Origin: Uranotaenia lowii
Taxonomy: Eukaryota > Arthropoda > Insecta > Diptera > Culicidae
Length of the DNA: 64,000 bases
Assembly (NCBI RefSeq): GCF_029784155.1
Contig: NC_073693.1
Coordinates: forward strand, 225,199,094 to 225,263,093
Direction of reading: 5' to 3'
The position numbers and the translations under genes were made by a program. How positions within the stretch are numbered: the first letter of the stretch is position 1; every line of letters starts with the position of its first letter. The notes under the pieces were generated by a model that saw only the letters and a program-made list of their open reading frames with translations, was not told the DNA's origin and ran no database searches. This document shows positions 47,110-58,744 of the stretch, one piece after another.

Positions 47110-49185
47110 TAAGTAAGTTTTCGTACTCTGGGATCTTACGCTATAAGCGAATCTGAGTTTAAGAAATTAAACTTAAAAAACATGATATCAATCCTTACAG
47201 AACGTTGAAAGTGCTTTAATGCTTATAATCCCTTGTTGACAGGCTCTATGCCATCTTCAAAAGATTGAATTAATTTCTTCCTTTTTTAGGTTTTTCAGGT
47301 TTCTCAGGTAAATGATGAAATCTTGGATACAAAAAAAAGGCTAGGCACAATTTTCCCGTATGTTTGGATAACGCCTACCACCATTCTGATACCTGATACC
47401 GGATATCATTAAAACACACGTTTTGACATCATTATGAACTTTTTAATGTTTTAAGAAACAGAGAAAAATGTTCAAATCTTGAAAAACAAATCTAGAGATC
47501 AATTTTAAGAAAGTATTATTAAAACATCTTTGAACTGTTGTAAGAAACTTCAGATGCTGCTCTTTTTTAAAGCATTCGCTTTTAAATTATGTTAAAATTT
47601 AGTTTGAAACGCTGTCTAGGCAATAAAACTGAATTTCAATTATTTTAACAAATTCAATTAAATTTTGGAAAAGCACTCCGGGACAGCTAATTATTCATTA
47701 AAAGGAATGTATTCGAAAAAAAATCAACACTTTGTTTTGTGAATAAATGTCGAATACATGGATGTAAAGAGATGAAACTTTCAGTAAAGTTACCTTTGAG
47801 ATAGCGTTCAGTGAAGAAATTATTCGACAATAATTTTTGGGCAACACGTGCGTTATCTATAAAGCATACTATAAGCCACATTTTTCACAAATCAAGGCTT
47901 TTTTTACTACGATTGCTGCTTCCTGAAGTTTGACCTTCAAAATTTTGAATTTCGTCTAAGTTATTAATAATTTAGCCCATTGTCCTCCGGATTCGGAATT
48001 TGGAAAAAAAAACATATTTGGCTATTTATCACTCAACCACCCCTTTGAATAATGCCACGGTTTCAGATCTAACTTCAACAGAGTATAAACTTTGTGGGTC
48101 CTATCGTAGTGCTTGGTAGAGAAAACGGTCCAACTTGTAGGCAGTATTTTTTTGTATTTTAAGCCATTCATCGTGTCAATTGAGTTATTTGGAGTTTCCT
48201 TTCCAAATAATGGACAATACACTTTTCAATTTTTTCTCCTTGTTGATCTCCGGAAAAACCGGCGAGACTGCTTAATGAATAGTTCCGAATAGTTCAAAAT
48301 GTCCTCCCACAAGTAGTTAAAATATTTGGCGCACGATTTGAACACCGTATTTTGTTTATTTTGCCGGTGGGCAGATTTTATTTCTTGTCAGGCCTATTTA
48401 TAAGTCAGCTACTTGAAACAGTCAGAAAAAATTGACTTTTCTATCACTTCCTCTATTCATATTTTTGGAATGAATTTATAAAAAAAACCTCTCACATTCC
48501 TCTCTCTTCATGGAATCAATAATCTTCAAATTATTTTTCCAAATTTTAACTAATTATTGGGTCTTCTAGGACTGTTAAGATGATTGATCATGTGAACTTT
48601 GGTCGAATAGTTAATTTCCAGCTGTTTTTGGTTCTCCCACTGGGACTTCTGCGATCCTGCCCAAAAAATTCTTTTCAATAATCATCAGTATTGGACGCTA
48701 TCTCAAAAACCAATTGACAGATTGTCAGTTAACTTTGAACACGTATAACATTTGTTTACTAGGTAGCTTCTTTGAAAATTTCGTCAATTTCCTTCACTGC
48801 AATAAAAACTTACTGAGAAAACAAAGTTTTGTTATTGTTAACTCCTATTTGTTTGGGAGACAAGTAATCCAAAAAAAACTAAATGTAATTGAAGTTCAAA
48901 CGGTCAAATAGATAATAGATCCAAAAAATAGTTTTGAAAAGATACAATTGGAAGATACCTGGATTTTCGGTTTTCATATATTTTTCAGCTACATATGAGT
49001 AGTGCAATCGAAAAATTATGAAAGAAATATTCTAAAAATCTATATTTATTTTATGATTTAAGTATGAAGAACAGTTTAACAACATTAAAGAAAAACTCAT
49101 GATTATGGCATTTATCCCCTTTATCGTGAGAATCTAGAAAGAAAAAAAAAATTCTTAATCTTGAAAAACAAAACAAAAATTCTGA
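47110..49185. other. AT-rich stretch without recognisable genes
   Basis: No coding frame I trust. No inverted ends or arrays seen. Confidence 0.4.
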
Positions 49186-49189
49186 AATT

Positions 49190-49575
49190 CCCGAAGAAGG
49201 TTTTTTCCGAAGAAGATTTTTCCTGAAGAAGGTCCCCTGAAGAAGGTTTTCCCGAAGAAGGTTTTCCCGAAGCAGGCTTTCCCGAAGAAAGTTCTCCGAA
49301 GAAGATTTTCCCGAAGAAGATTCTTCCGAAGAAGGTTTCCCCGTAAAATGTACCCCGAAGAAGGTTTTCCCCGAAGAAAGTTTTTATCCGAAGCAGGCTT
49401 TCCCGAAGAAAGTTTTCCCAAAGAAGGTTTTCCGAAGAAGGTTTAACCGAAAAAGGTTTACCGGAAGAAGGTTTAACCGAAGAAGGTTTCCCCTAAGAAT
49501 GTCTCCCCAAAGAGGTTTTTCCCGAAGAAGGTTTCTCCACAGATTTTCCCCGATGAAGGTTTTCCCGAAGCTTTA
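49190..49575. repeat. 15-bp minisatellite CCCGAAGAAGGTTTT
   Basis: About 24 degenerate units. Because the period is a multiple of three, the minus strand is open for 88 codons and reads variants of FFGKT; this is a by-product rather than a gene as far as I can tell. Unique AT-rich DNA on both sides. Confidence 0.92.
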
Positions 49576-50004
49576 CCGAAATCAATAATGAGCGTAATGG
49601 GAAGCGGATCAGCACAAATGCTAATTTCAGGCAGCCCGTTGCACCGCAAAACGGCGCAAACTACGACAACTTGAAATTTTTTTACATATACATCTTAATC
49701 ATACTTGTACATTTGAATGAAATGCACAATTTAAAGACCCAACAAAGTCTATGCAACTATCGGTTTAAATATAATAGAATGTCAAAAAAATCTAGCAAAA
49801 ACTTAAAATTTTTTGGATTTTTTGTAATTTTGAGTCCCCGGGTGAAGTTGTTTCCAATCAGTTAATTTGACATTTCAAAAGTGATCATTCTTCATCTACA
49901 AATTTGCTCAAGGAATGAAAGTAGAGTTCCAAAGGGTTTTACGATCTCTTATCCTTATTAAACATATCTTATTTTCTAAACATCATAAATTTTCAAATTT
50001 TTGT

Positions 50005-50262
50005 GTTTATTTATTTTTATTTATTTACATAGTATTCCGTCTCACGACATAACTTGACGAACATAATTCCTAAAATTCACTCGGCTCATGGCAACCGTTC
50101 TCCTATTTCTTGGGCACCCCACGTTCGCCAGATCACGCTCCACTTGGTCTAACCACCTCTCTCGTTGCGCTCCCGCTTTTCTTGTTCCTATCGGATTCGT
50201 AGCGAACACCTGTTTTGCAGGACAGTCGTCCGGCATTCTCGCCACATGTGTAAAATTTTTGT
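50005..50262 (-). pseudogene. 3' end of a LINE ORF2
   Basis: The minus strand encodes RMPDDCPAKQVFATNPIG, RAGAQRERWLDQVERDL-like and MSRVNFRNYVRQV segments, the C-terminal region shared by many insect LINE ORF2 proteins, then a stop and a tail of TAAATAAA-type repeats (50005-50040). Only the last 65 or so codons are present, so it is a 5'-truncated insertion. Confidence 0.8.
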
Positions 50263-50999
50263 GTAAAACTTCTGAAAAAGCAAATGGTAACTTGCTGATA
50301 TGACAGAAAAATTCATTGAAGATTGGATTTCATGAGCACTTCAAAACTAACGATGAATAATATTCTTTCCAATATTAGTTTTGCACTGTTATATGTTGTT
50401 TAAAATAAGATTATATTTCTCAAGCCTGCTGCATTTTTTACTGTTTTTTTTCTATAAATAATTCCCACTGCCACTGACCCTTTAATCAATTAGAGATCCA
50501 AGCTGAGAAAAAAGTGGATCCCTAAAATACAAAGAACAATAACTTGCCAGCCTCTTAATAAATTTTCACAAATCCATCGTTGTTTTTTTTTTCAGAAAAA
50601 AAGTGTTTAAAAATAAGTTTACGAAGAAAAGAAAATTTCTGGCAGTTTTTATTACTGATTGTCTAGTGTAGGTTTTCACTTATTTATACCATGCAATATC
50701 TCATAAATTCTTTCACATCAAGCATTAAAATTTAATTACCTCGCATATAAGAGCCTTTATCTTACAATTACAGAAATTAATATAGCTAATGTGCATTTTA
50801 TCTCCGACTCTACAAAATTAACTACCAACCGAACGATGTTAAGTCTGAAAGCTTTCAGCGGAATGACCAGGCTCCATGAACTGTGTGGAAGTCCGATTAT
50901 TCAATCTACATGTGACTTCCCGCAGCAGGATCTGAATTTCCCATATCGCAGGTACCAGTACCGTCTACCTTTCTACAGCATCTCATGGCGCAAAAACCA
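50263..50999. other. AT-rich stretch upstream of the promoter-like region
   Basis: The first half is featureless. From about 50780 the composition becomes more balanced, leading into the region at 51000-51500. The open frame at 50791-51261 spans the TATA box and is probably not real. Confidence 0.35.
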
Positions 51000-51070
51000 C
51001 AGGTGGTTGCCAATATCCGACACTATTTGCCTATATAACATGTACTGTACGGTTTCGCCTGTTGGTCCTT
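51000..51070 (+). promoter_or_regulatory. Promoter-like cluster: E-box and TATA box
   Basis: CACAGGTGG with the E-box CAGGTG at 51000-51005, then TATATAA at 51033-51039. A start would be expected near 51065, followed by a GC-balanced leader with CTCAG repeats (51117-51134). No convincing long coding frame follows on the plus strand: the first ATG there (51209) opens only 17 codons. It may be the 5' end of a gene with a long leader, or an enhancer-promoter remnant. Confidence 0.3.
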
Positions 51071-51226
51071 CGAAACGCGACCCACTCTCACAGATCGCCA
51101 GACCGAAGCAACGACCAGCTCAGCTCAGCTCAGAGATTCAAACAAGTGAGGAGGACCGTTGTAAGGAACTCAACGATTCCCTTTTGCTGGTTCTGGTGCA
51201 CTTTACGATGGAGTCTAATTCAGGCA

Positions 51227-51490
51227 TCATCTGGCAGCGGCTGGTCGAGGAAAAGCGCTAGCGGTGGAAGACAATTTTTCACCATTTCCTTTATTTAGTG
51301 GAGCTGCTGCTGCGGTAGTCTCGGATGCATCATCATATTGTCCTTCGTCGACGTCGTCTCGACTAGACTCGAAGCCGTCGCTGTAGGAACTCGGAAGCTG
51401 CTGCTGTGGGCTCTGTGCTAGGTTACAGGATGCGGTGCTATTTATTTTGGGCTGACATTCGCCAAACGAATGCCGGAGCTTCGGTGCTCC
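51227..51490 (-). other. Unassigned open frame with exon-like character
   Basis: Eighty-seven sense codons on the minus strand between a TAG at 51491 and a TGA at 51227. The translation is Gln/Ser/Asp-rich (SPQQQLPSSYSDGFESSRD, then DEGQYDDASETTAAAAP), of the kind seen in insect regulatory proteins. The upstream junction TACTTTCTCCCCGTTAG/GG looks like a splice acceptor, which would make it a last exon. There is no ATG in it. I cannot assign it. An antisense accident of a GC-balanced region is the alternative. Confidence 0.3.
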
Positions 51491-51904
51491 CTAACGGGGA
51501 GAAAGTAGCGTGCTCTCTTTTGGAAAAAGGTCGAGAATAAGTGGGCGGTTGATGAAGCTTTTGAGTTGAGTTTCGTTTCTCAGTTTTTTGAATGAGAAGG
51601 AGAAGAGTTAATTGTAGCTGAGTTGTTACAGTGACATATCAGAAATATCGTGCGACGTGACATCGATAAGTAGGTATGTTACTGAGCTTCACATCTTAAA
51701 TGTGCGCAACTTGTATCTTTTGTACACTTCGTTGATGTTTCAAACGTTAATTTCAAACATTCAATTTTTACGTTGAACTATAAATTGCACATCCTGTTTC
51801 TGAGAAGGTTTTTTGATTAGTCCGAACAAATTATCTTTCCTCCCGGTTTGTTGAAACCTTATGTTCTGCTTACTAATTTGTTGATTGAGGTTTGTTAATC
51901 TAAG

Positions 51905-53115
51905 TGCTACATTCCGTCAACCTGACAGACAATCGTGAGGTGATAAAAAGAGGGAAGCAGCACTTCGATGAACACCTGTGCCATTCAGGTGGAGACCAAA
52001 ACGGTGTAGAAAACTATATACATCGCTGGCATAGCCAACAACGAAGAGGAGTCTCTCCCAACGATGAGTGAATGTTAAGGAAGCCATTCTTCAGTTGGAA
52101 AGCAACAAATCGGCTGGATAGGATCTAGGACACAGAACAGCTACCGGAGGAGTGGATGGAGGGAGTCATATGCCCCACCTACAAGAAGGGCAACAAATTG
52201 GTCTGTGAAGTGTCTGAAAGTGTCTGAAAGTGTTGTCCCGAATCCTACTCCACCGCTTAACGCCACAAGCAAACAGATTTATGGGAAGTCATCAGGCCGG
52301 CTTCATGGAGGGACGATCAACGACGGACAAGATATTCATATTACGGCAAATCCTCCAAAAATGCCTTGAAAACTAAGTCCCTACGCACCATCTATTCATC
52401 GACTTCAAAGCCGCATACGACACGATCGACCGTGACGAGCTATGGAAAACCATGGACGAGAACGACTTTTCCGGGAAGATGATCAGACTGATCAAGGCGA
52501 CGATGGATGGAACGCAGTGCTGTGTGCGAATCTCGGGTGAATTGTCGAGTTCATTCGAATCGCGCAGGGGGCTTCGACAAGGTGATGGTCTATCCTGCAT
52601 GATGTTCAACGTGGCGCTAGAAGGTGTTATTCGACGAGCGGTGGGCGAAATGTGGGGCACGATTTTCAACAGATCAAGTCAACTTATCTGCTTTGTCGAT
52701 GACATTGATATAGTCGGCAGATCATCTGCGCCGGTGGAAGTGACCTATCGCAAACTGAAACGCGAAGCAGGAAGGATTGTATATGCTGGCCTGCGTATCC
52801 GAGACCGACCGTCCGCTTGTCCAGTTATAATAAGGTCACGAGCTATAGATATCCGAAGACTTTGTCTATCTTGGATCACTGGTGACCGCAGACAATGACA
52901 CCAGCCGTGAGATCCGGCGGCGAATAATCAGTGGAAGTCGTGCCTACTTTGGACTCCACAAGCAACTGCGGTCGAGAAGACGTAGCCCGCGTACAAAGTG
53001 TAACCTCTACACAGCGCTCATTAGACCGGTGGATGTGGATATTGCTCGAGGAGAACCTTCGCACACTCGGAGTATTCGAGCGACGAGTGTTTAGAACCAA
53101 CCTTGGCGGAAGGAT
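51905..53115 (+). pseudogene. LINE reverse transcriptase remnant (third family)
   Basis: Order of RT motifs on the plus strand: LTDNREVIKRGKQHFDEHL, LPEEWMEGVICPTYKKGN-like sequence in a broken frame, HHLFIDFKAAYDTIDRDELW, RRGLRQGDGLSCMMFNVALEG and FVDDIDIVGRS (the YxDD box with Phe). A frameshift near 52870 leads to VYLGSLVTADNDTSREIRRR and SRAYFGLHKQL, then HTRSIRATSV. Multiple early frameshifts and stops (52070-52380). Sequence and motif style differ from the RTE copies at both ends of the window. It stops at the tandem array beginning at 53120. Confidence 0.88.
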
Positions 53116-53119
53116 GAGC

Positions 53120-54590
53120 CATGGACGAGCCTTTTGAAGAGGGTCGTCCATACAAGACAAATAATGTTTTCGCGATATTGACGTAATTTTTCGTCAAATT
53201 CTGATAAAAATTTCCTCATGCGGGTTTTAAGAGATGGTTAATTAATTTCAGGAATTGAATTTTGGGTCAGAGGTCAGCAAAATGGGTCGTCCATATGAAC
53301 TGGTGTTCACTATATTGACGTTATAATGCGTTGGGCTGAGATGAAAACTTGGAAAAGATGGGCAATTTTTTTCAAGTATCAAATTTGGGGACGGGGGTCG
53401 ATAAAAGGGGTCGTCCATACAACCCAAAAACTGTTTAAGCGATATAGACGTTATTGTTCATCGAACTTAGATGAAAATTTGCACATGGGTATTTTAAGGG
53501 AAGGATCATTGATATTCGGTATTGCATTATGTGTCAGGGGCCGGAAAAAGGGGGTCTTCCTTATGAATTGTTTAGCGTTTTTACTATATTAACACTATAA
53601 CATATTGGATTGAAAAAAAAAATTGCACTCGGGGGTTTTAAAGGAAGAGCAATTGATTTCAAGTATCAAATTTAAAGTCAGGGGTCGTCGACAAAAGGGG
53701 TCATCCATACAACACAAATACTGATTTGACGATATTGACGTCATTCTACATACATTGGATTGAGATGAAAATTTGAAATTTTTTTTCAGGGACGGGCAAA
53801 CGATTTAAGGTAGAAAATTTTCTACAGCGCCCAGCAAAGGGGGTCGTCCATATGACCTATTCACTGTTTTAGAAATATTGATGACACTTTGAATGAGAAT
53901 GAAAATTTTCGGAAGGGATGTTATCAAGGTTGCCGAAATAAATTCTGTGTTTTTGAAAAAAAAAATATGACTTTCTGTGATTTTGCCTAAACATTCTGTG
54001 ATGGATTTCTGTTATGCTGTTTCCTTGAATTTTATAGAAAATACATGAGAAATTGGATCTATAACACATTTTAATAGGGCAAAATCAATTATCATTACCA
54101 ATCTGTCCATATTTTTCTAATTCAAAGTAGGAAGTCTTAATTTGATCCAAAAAAATTATAATTTCAGAAATCCATTCAAAATTTGAAAATTCTGGGAAAT
54201 CTATAGAATTAAAAAAAAAATTTGTGTTCTTTGACACAGATTCTGTGATGAAAATTTGCTCAAAATTCGGTGAAATGACAGATTTTTCTGTAAATTCGGC
54301 AACCTTGGATGTAATTGAGACGAGAAGTCAAGGTTTAGTTTAGGGGTCGGCAAAAGGGGTTGTCCATATTAATTGTGTACTGTTTTTATGACATAAACGG
54401 TATTATGCATCGTATTGAGATTGACACACGGAAGTTTTCAGAAACGGGCGTTCGATTTTAGGTGTTCAGTTTAGAATGGGCGGGGGAGGGGGGGGGTCGT
54501 TAAAAGGGGTCGTTCATATAAATTGTTCACTGTATATTATGCATCAGACATGCATCAAAATTATGCATCAGACTTAAATGAAAATTTGAA
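53120..54590 (-). repeat. Tandem array, inverted copy of the 33173-34480 family
   Basis: GGGTCGTCCATA recurs about every 140-150 bp (53144, 53284, 53408, 53696, 53840, 54355, 54507), with CGATATTGACGTAA, GATGAAAATTTGCACATG and TTTTAAGGGA between. This is the inverse of the earlier array's wording. Interrupted by the MITE at 53925-54310. Confidence 0.8.
53925..54310. mobile_element. MITE with repeated TTCTGTGAT motif (copy 2)
   Basis: The ends are inverted: AAGGTTGCCGAA and TTCGGCAACCTT. Inside are CTTTCTGTGATTTTGCC, CTGTGATGAAAATTTGCTC and a GATTTTTCTGTAAATTCGG end. It sits within one unit of the array. Same family as 28985-29360. Confidence 0.7.
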
Positions 54591-55128
54591 CATAACAGCA
54601 CGAGTAGTTTATATCAGTTGTCGTTGTTGACTTATGTACGCATCATATGCTTCTTTTATTTAACAAGCCTAACTTACAATATTAAACAAACACCCGCAAA
54701 CTTGAATCCGTGGGAGACCTAAAGTACAAACCAAAAATATGCTTATACGCTTATGATCTTAGTTTTGTTCTTTCACGTGGAAAGGGAATTTTTGATAAAA
54801 CATCAATAAGTCACACAAACGCAACCAATTTGCAAATCATTGCTTGTGGGGGATCGTGGGCCACATTTTGTGGGGTATCTTGGGTCAGCTTTATATTGGT
54901 GTTTTTATACACATTCAAATATTGAAATACGTCATCACTATATGTGAAGATTTCTCATGCCAAATTAAGAGTAATGAAAAATGTTTTGTCCATTTTTTTC
55001 TAATATGATAGAGAGGAACATAAATCCTGTAAAAGGAATTTTGCCGAAACGTTCGCGAGCCAGATTTAAGTAACTATTCGATCATACACAACTCTCTTTT
55101 TTATTTCCTAATCTGAAATTGTTTTTTA

Positions 55129-55163
55129 TCAGTTTCTCTTCTGCCTTCGGCTAGGTCGGACGT
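55129..55163 (+). promoter_or_regulatory. Internal promoter: initiator TCAGTT and DPE GGACGT
   Basis: Taking the A of TCAGTT (55131) as +1, GGACGT lies exactly at +28 to +33 and fits the DPE consensus RGWYV. This TATA-less Inr plus DPE design inside the transcribed region is known from jockey, I, Doc and F elements and lets each new copy carry its own promoter. Confidence 0.65.
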
Positions 55164-55246
55164 TTTTCCACGCACTCGACAACCGTCATTAAAGGCAACT
55201 GCTATTTTTTTATGAGAGTGGAAGTAAAAAGAGTGTTAACTGCGGG

Positions 55247-56174
55247 ATGAGCCCTTCCCCTGGAAACCATCCCGAGAGAACCATCCCGGAATGGATGGAC
55301 CCACATAACGCACACGGAAACCTGTATTATCTATTTTTACAAGCTAAAGATGGATCAAATCTTCCCAATAATCCATTTATTATTGGAAGATCTATAGAAC
55401 AGCACGCGGGCAAAATTGAGAGTGGGTATTTTGAAAGAAACAAAAGAAGGTATGTTCTAAAGCTAAGAAATGAGAAACAAGCCAGAAAAATGACTTCGCT
55501 CACAAAATTGATTGATGGTACACCTATAGAAATAGGACATCACCCCGAGTTAAACACTAGAAAATTTGTTGTTCAATGCAGTGAGGTAGAAGGTATGTCC
55601 GACGATGATCTGTTGAAAGAACTCGCTCCGCAAAAAATCACGGCAGTCAGAAGGATCACCAAAAAAACCGCAACAGAGATCGTTGGAACGGCAACAATTG
55701 TGTTAACAATAAATTCGACAGTGGTACCCGAATACATCAATTTCGGTTTCATTCGCCTTAGGACCCGCCTCTATTACCCTCAACCGCTGATATGCCGACA
55801 TTGCCTCAAGTATGGACACCCAAAAAACAAATGTGTAGCCGAACAATCATGCATTGTTTGCTCCGAGTCTCACAGCAGCGATAATTGCACCGCCACCTCA
55901 TCACACTGTGGAAACTGTAAAGGAAACCATTCTCCACTCGATCGGAAATGTCCAGTATATGTATACGAAACCGCAGTGCTTAAAATCAAAACCGAAAAGA
56001 ACATCACACTCACAGCCGCTCGCAAGTTAGCCGAATCACAAAATACCACCAGCACCAGTTACGCAGCAATCGTCAATCACCACAGCGATCTTCATTTCCA
56101 GCAGAAGAAACGAAACCAACAGACGGAAAAAAATACCCAACCTGCCCCATCGAGTCAACAGAACGATCACCATC

Positions 56175-56205
<31 letters not shown>

Positions 56206-56518
56206 GCAGCAGCAGCAGCAGAAACGAAATCATCACCCGACGGAAATTAAAACTGTAGAAATAACACACTCGACTATTTCACCTCCTCGTAAAAAATGTA
56301 CATCTCAGCCATCTCCGATGGTATCTGAAGATGAATCTTCAAAGGACCCTCAACGCGAAAGCGATAAGCTTCACACAAATTCCGTGACTCGGAAATTGAA
56401 CAGTGAAAACAATTCCTACACCCCTCCTATCCCATCCACTTCCCCTTCAAACCCCTTCCAACCCATTAGTTTAAAGAAAAAATTTGATCCTCGGCCTATT
56501 AGAACTTGTAAAAAGTAA
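55247..56518 (+). CDS. LINE ORF1-type nucleic-acid-binding protein, intact, stand-alone
   Basis: 423 residues, uninterrupted. The first ATG after the presumed transcription start lies 116 bases downstream and is used here. Residues about 25-180 resemble the N-terminal domain of I-type ORF1 proteins. Three CCHC knuckles follow at about 184-235 (CRHCLKYGHPKNKC, CIVCSESHSSDNC, CGNCKGNHSPLDRKC). Then come a low-complexity hydrophilic tail with a run of about 17 Gln (around residue 310), Ser/Pro-rich sequence and a basic C-terminus. Such proteins bind element RNA and chaperone nucleic-acid annealing. With no partner ORF2, spread would need help in trans; alternatively this is a host-retained copy. 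The intact frame suggests either youth or selection. AATAAA follows 9 bases after the stop. Confidence 0.9.
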
Positions 56519-56574
56519 CAGGCCTTAATAAAGAATATTTTGAATAAAAAAAAAAAAAAAATTGTTTTTTAAAT

Positions 56575-58540
56575 AAAGAAATGAATTATGAAATTTCAAT
56601 TTTGGATCAACTCATAAACTTTGCACGATATCTTGTCGGCCCACGTTTCCCCACAGTTTTTCAAAATAAAAAAAAAATTTGCAACAGTCAGATTCGAGAG
56701 ATTGAAATATTTAAAAAAAAATAGTAAAAAAAAGCCTTATGGTACCATAAAAATGTAGCAAACGATTCCATTTACTTTTTTTTTTCTTTTATAATTACGA
56801 AGTTATGAAACAAAACAGAAAGAGTAACCCAAGATACTCCACTCTCCCCGACATTATTTTTACAGTACAATTAGTTTTCCAAAACTCTTTCATGAACTAC
56901 ACTTTGTGCAGGAATTGTTATTTTCGAGCTGAAAATGGTTATAATTTTTTTTCCTGAAAAGTTTGGCCCTTTTCAAATGTTAGTCCAGGCAATTTTTGGA
57001 AAAACTAAATATGCCAAAATGCTTTACTGCTTTATATTTATGTCCAGATAATTGCATTGAATTCTGAGAGGGTCATGCCAACTCCGCGTCTATTTGGCGT
57101 GAAATCCGTCAATATTGTGTTGACTTTGATCTTTTGAAATCAGTTTGATCATGCCTTTTCACAATAATTTTATAAAAAAAAGTAGAGAAATTAGAGGTTA
57201 AATTGTCATATATGAGACAAATGCTAACGGTGTCATCAACAACCTGTATTCGATTCACTAACAACTCGCGGGGGCTTCATAAGCGTTTATTTAATTAGTC
57301 AAAAAAAAAGTCACACATAATCTACTACGTTTTTTAAACTCTACGTTGAAAACCTGGGCTAGTCTAGATAAGCCTATGCCACCTGAAATACTTTTCCTAG
57401 ATTGATTGGCTTTATTCAGATTTGATCAGTCCTTCAAAAGTAACTTACTGTATACATATTGGAGATTTTTTTTTGAAGTGTTCAGTTTAAAAAGTTTGCT
57501 TACATAATATGTTAGTTTAGATTTCATCAAAGGGATTTAATGTTCATAAAAAAAGAGAAAGTTCAAACCACTCGCGGACATAATTCGTTTCTTAATCGGT
57601 CCCCCTGATGAAGGTTTGGTTGTCATTCATAAACCACTGATTCTTGTTCATACACAAATATTCTGAAACAACCTGAGGTGTTTATAATCATCACTTTGTT
57701 TAAATGAGTAAAAAGTTTAAAGTTTTAAAAAATAAAAAAATATATGCCGAAATTTTGGACTTCCGACTTTTTGAAATGGAAGCTTATTTTGTGCTTCCCT
57801 TCCAACCAAATTTCATCAATGTTTTCAAATGCCTTTTTGTTGTATGAGTGAAGTCCGGTGTTCCATCGACGCATAGAACTTTACGCTCAGCTAACGTCAT
57901 TCTGTCAGTGGCCTTATATTCAGAATAGCCAACGATTCTGTTAACTGTCAATTGAGCATTATTGGTAAAGATCTATTGCACATGACTGGTGGCCAAGAAT
58001 CGGATCATCGAAACGGCAAACAATTGGTACGGCAGCCAAGTAATTGGAGCAACACAGTGAAAAGTTGGCATTCATTTTGCTCACATTAATGAAAGTTCCA
58101 TACATATTTTTGTTGAACTTTAAGCAAGTTAGCAAGTAAATTCTTCAAAGGATGTTCTATGGTGCACTCAACAGGAAGGTTGGAATGTTGAAAAAAAGGG
58201 TAAACCATGCCTTAGGTGCCAAGGTCGGGTACATTTACCCTATTGTGGGTTTTTTTTTGTTTCGATTTTAGTCGTTTTACCACATCTATATGGCATTAGC
58301 GACTTTATCAACGTTGCAGTTGGCGGATCGTTATTGAAAAACTTATCCGGTACTGTGTGGTACGCCCCTGACTTGTCGACATAACGTATGAAATCGACAG
58401 CTACCGCGTGGTGCTTCACGCACACTAGCAACACTCGGGCTCGAGATATTTGCAAGCATGTTGCAATGCAAGCTTTCGCGAGTTGGCATTCGGCCGGTTA
58501 GGTTCTACTTGAGCATAGTGCTCGATCCCCGTGAAGGATG
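56575..58540. other. AT-rich stretch, mostly unrecognised
   Basis: 56640-56870 contains CCCAAGATACTCCACTCTCCCC, the inverse of GTGGGGTATCTTGGGT at 54875. The half-LINE therefore lies between inverted pieces of what may be one older DNA element. 57780-58540 has balanced composition but no convincing protein. Confidence 0.4.
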
Positions 58541-58571
58541 ATTTCCTCGTAGCGAATCGAGCGTGCACATT

Positions 58572-58590
58572 TGGCGACCTAAACAGGACA
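58572..58590 (+). other. Possible LTR-retrotransposon primer binding site
   Basis: TGGCGACCTAAACAGGACA resembles the TGGCGACC...CAGGAC primer-binding sites that follow the 5' LTR in several insect Ty3/gypsy elements. The preceding sequence (about 58240-58570) would be the LTR, but I cannot define its start. No gag or pol frame and no second LTR are visible to the end of the window. Confidence 0.35.
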
Positions 58591-58744
58591 TCTTTTTTCA
58601 ATTTATGTGGAAGAGGAAATCATCCTTGCGCGTGGGACTAATCCAGTGGTGTGTAGAAAGTACCGGAAACACACAGCTCGGGGAGAATTTGAGTAAGTAT
58701 AAAAATTGTAAGAGCGGCGTAGAAAGGAAAGATGGCTGCCACAT

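Larger units (their letters stand above)
55129..56558 (+). mobile_element. ORF1-only retroposed element (half-LINE), apparently full length
   Basis: AAATTGTTTTTTA at 55116-55128 recurs at 56559-56571, right after a poly(A) run. Between them are 1.43 kb that start TCAGTTTC, hold one intact ORF1-type gene and end AATAAAGAATATTTTGAATAAAA plus A. There is no ORF2, RT or RNase H. The 5' end carries initiator and DPE, so it looks complete rather than 5'-truncated. Comparable elements in mammals are called HAL1 (half-L1). Confidence 0.75.

Noticed and set aside
49155..49421. 88-codon frame rich in FFGKT
   Set aside because: By-product of a 15-bp minisatellite; no start context or flanking coding sequence.
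50791..51261. 156-codon plus-strand frame
   Set aside because: It spans the TATA box and leader, and its translation lacks domain or composition features of a protein.
56036..56269. Leucine-rich minus-strand frame
   Set aside because: Antisense of the CAA/CAG glutamine repeat in the ORF1 protein.
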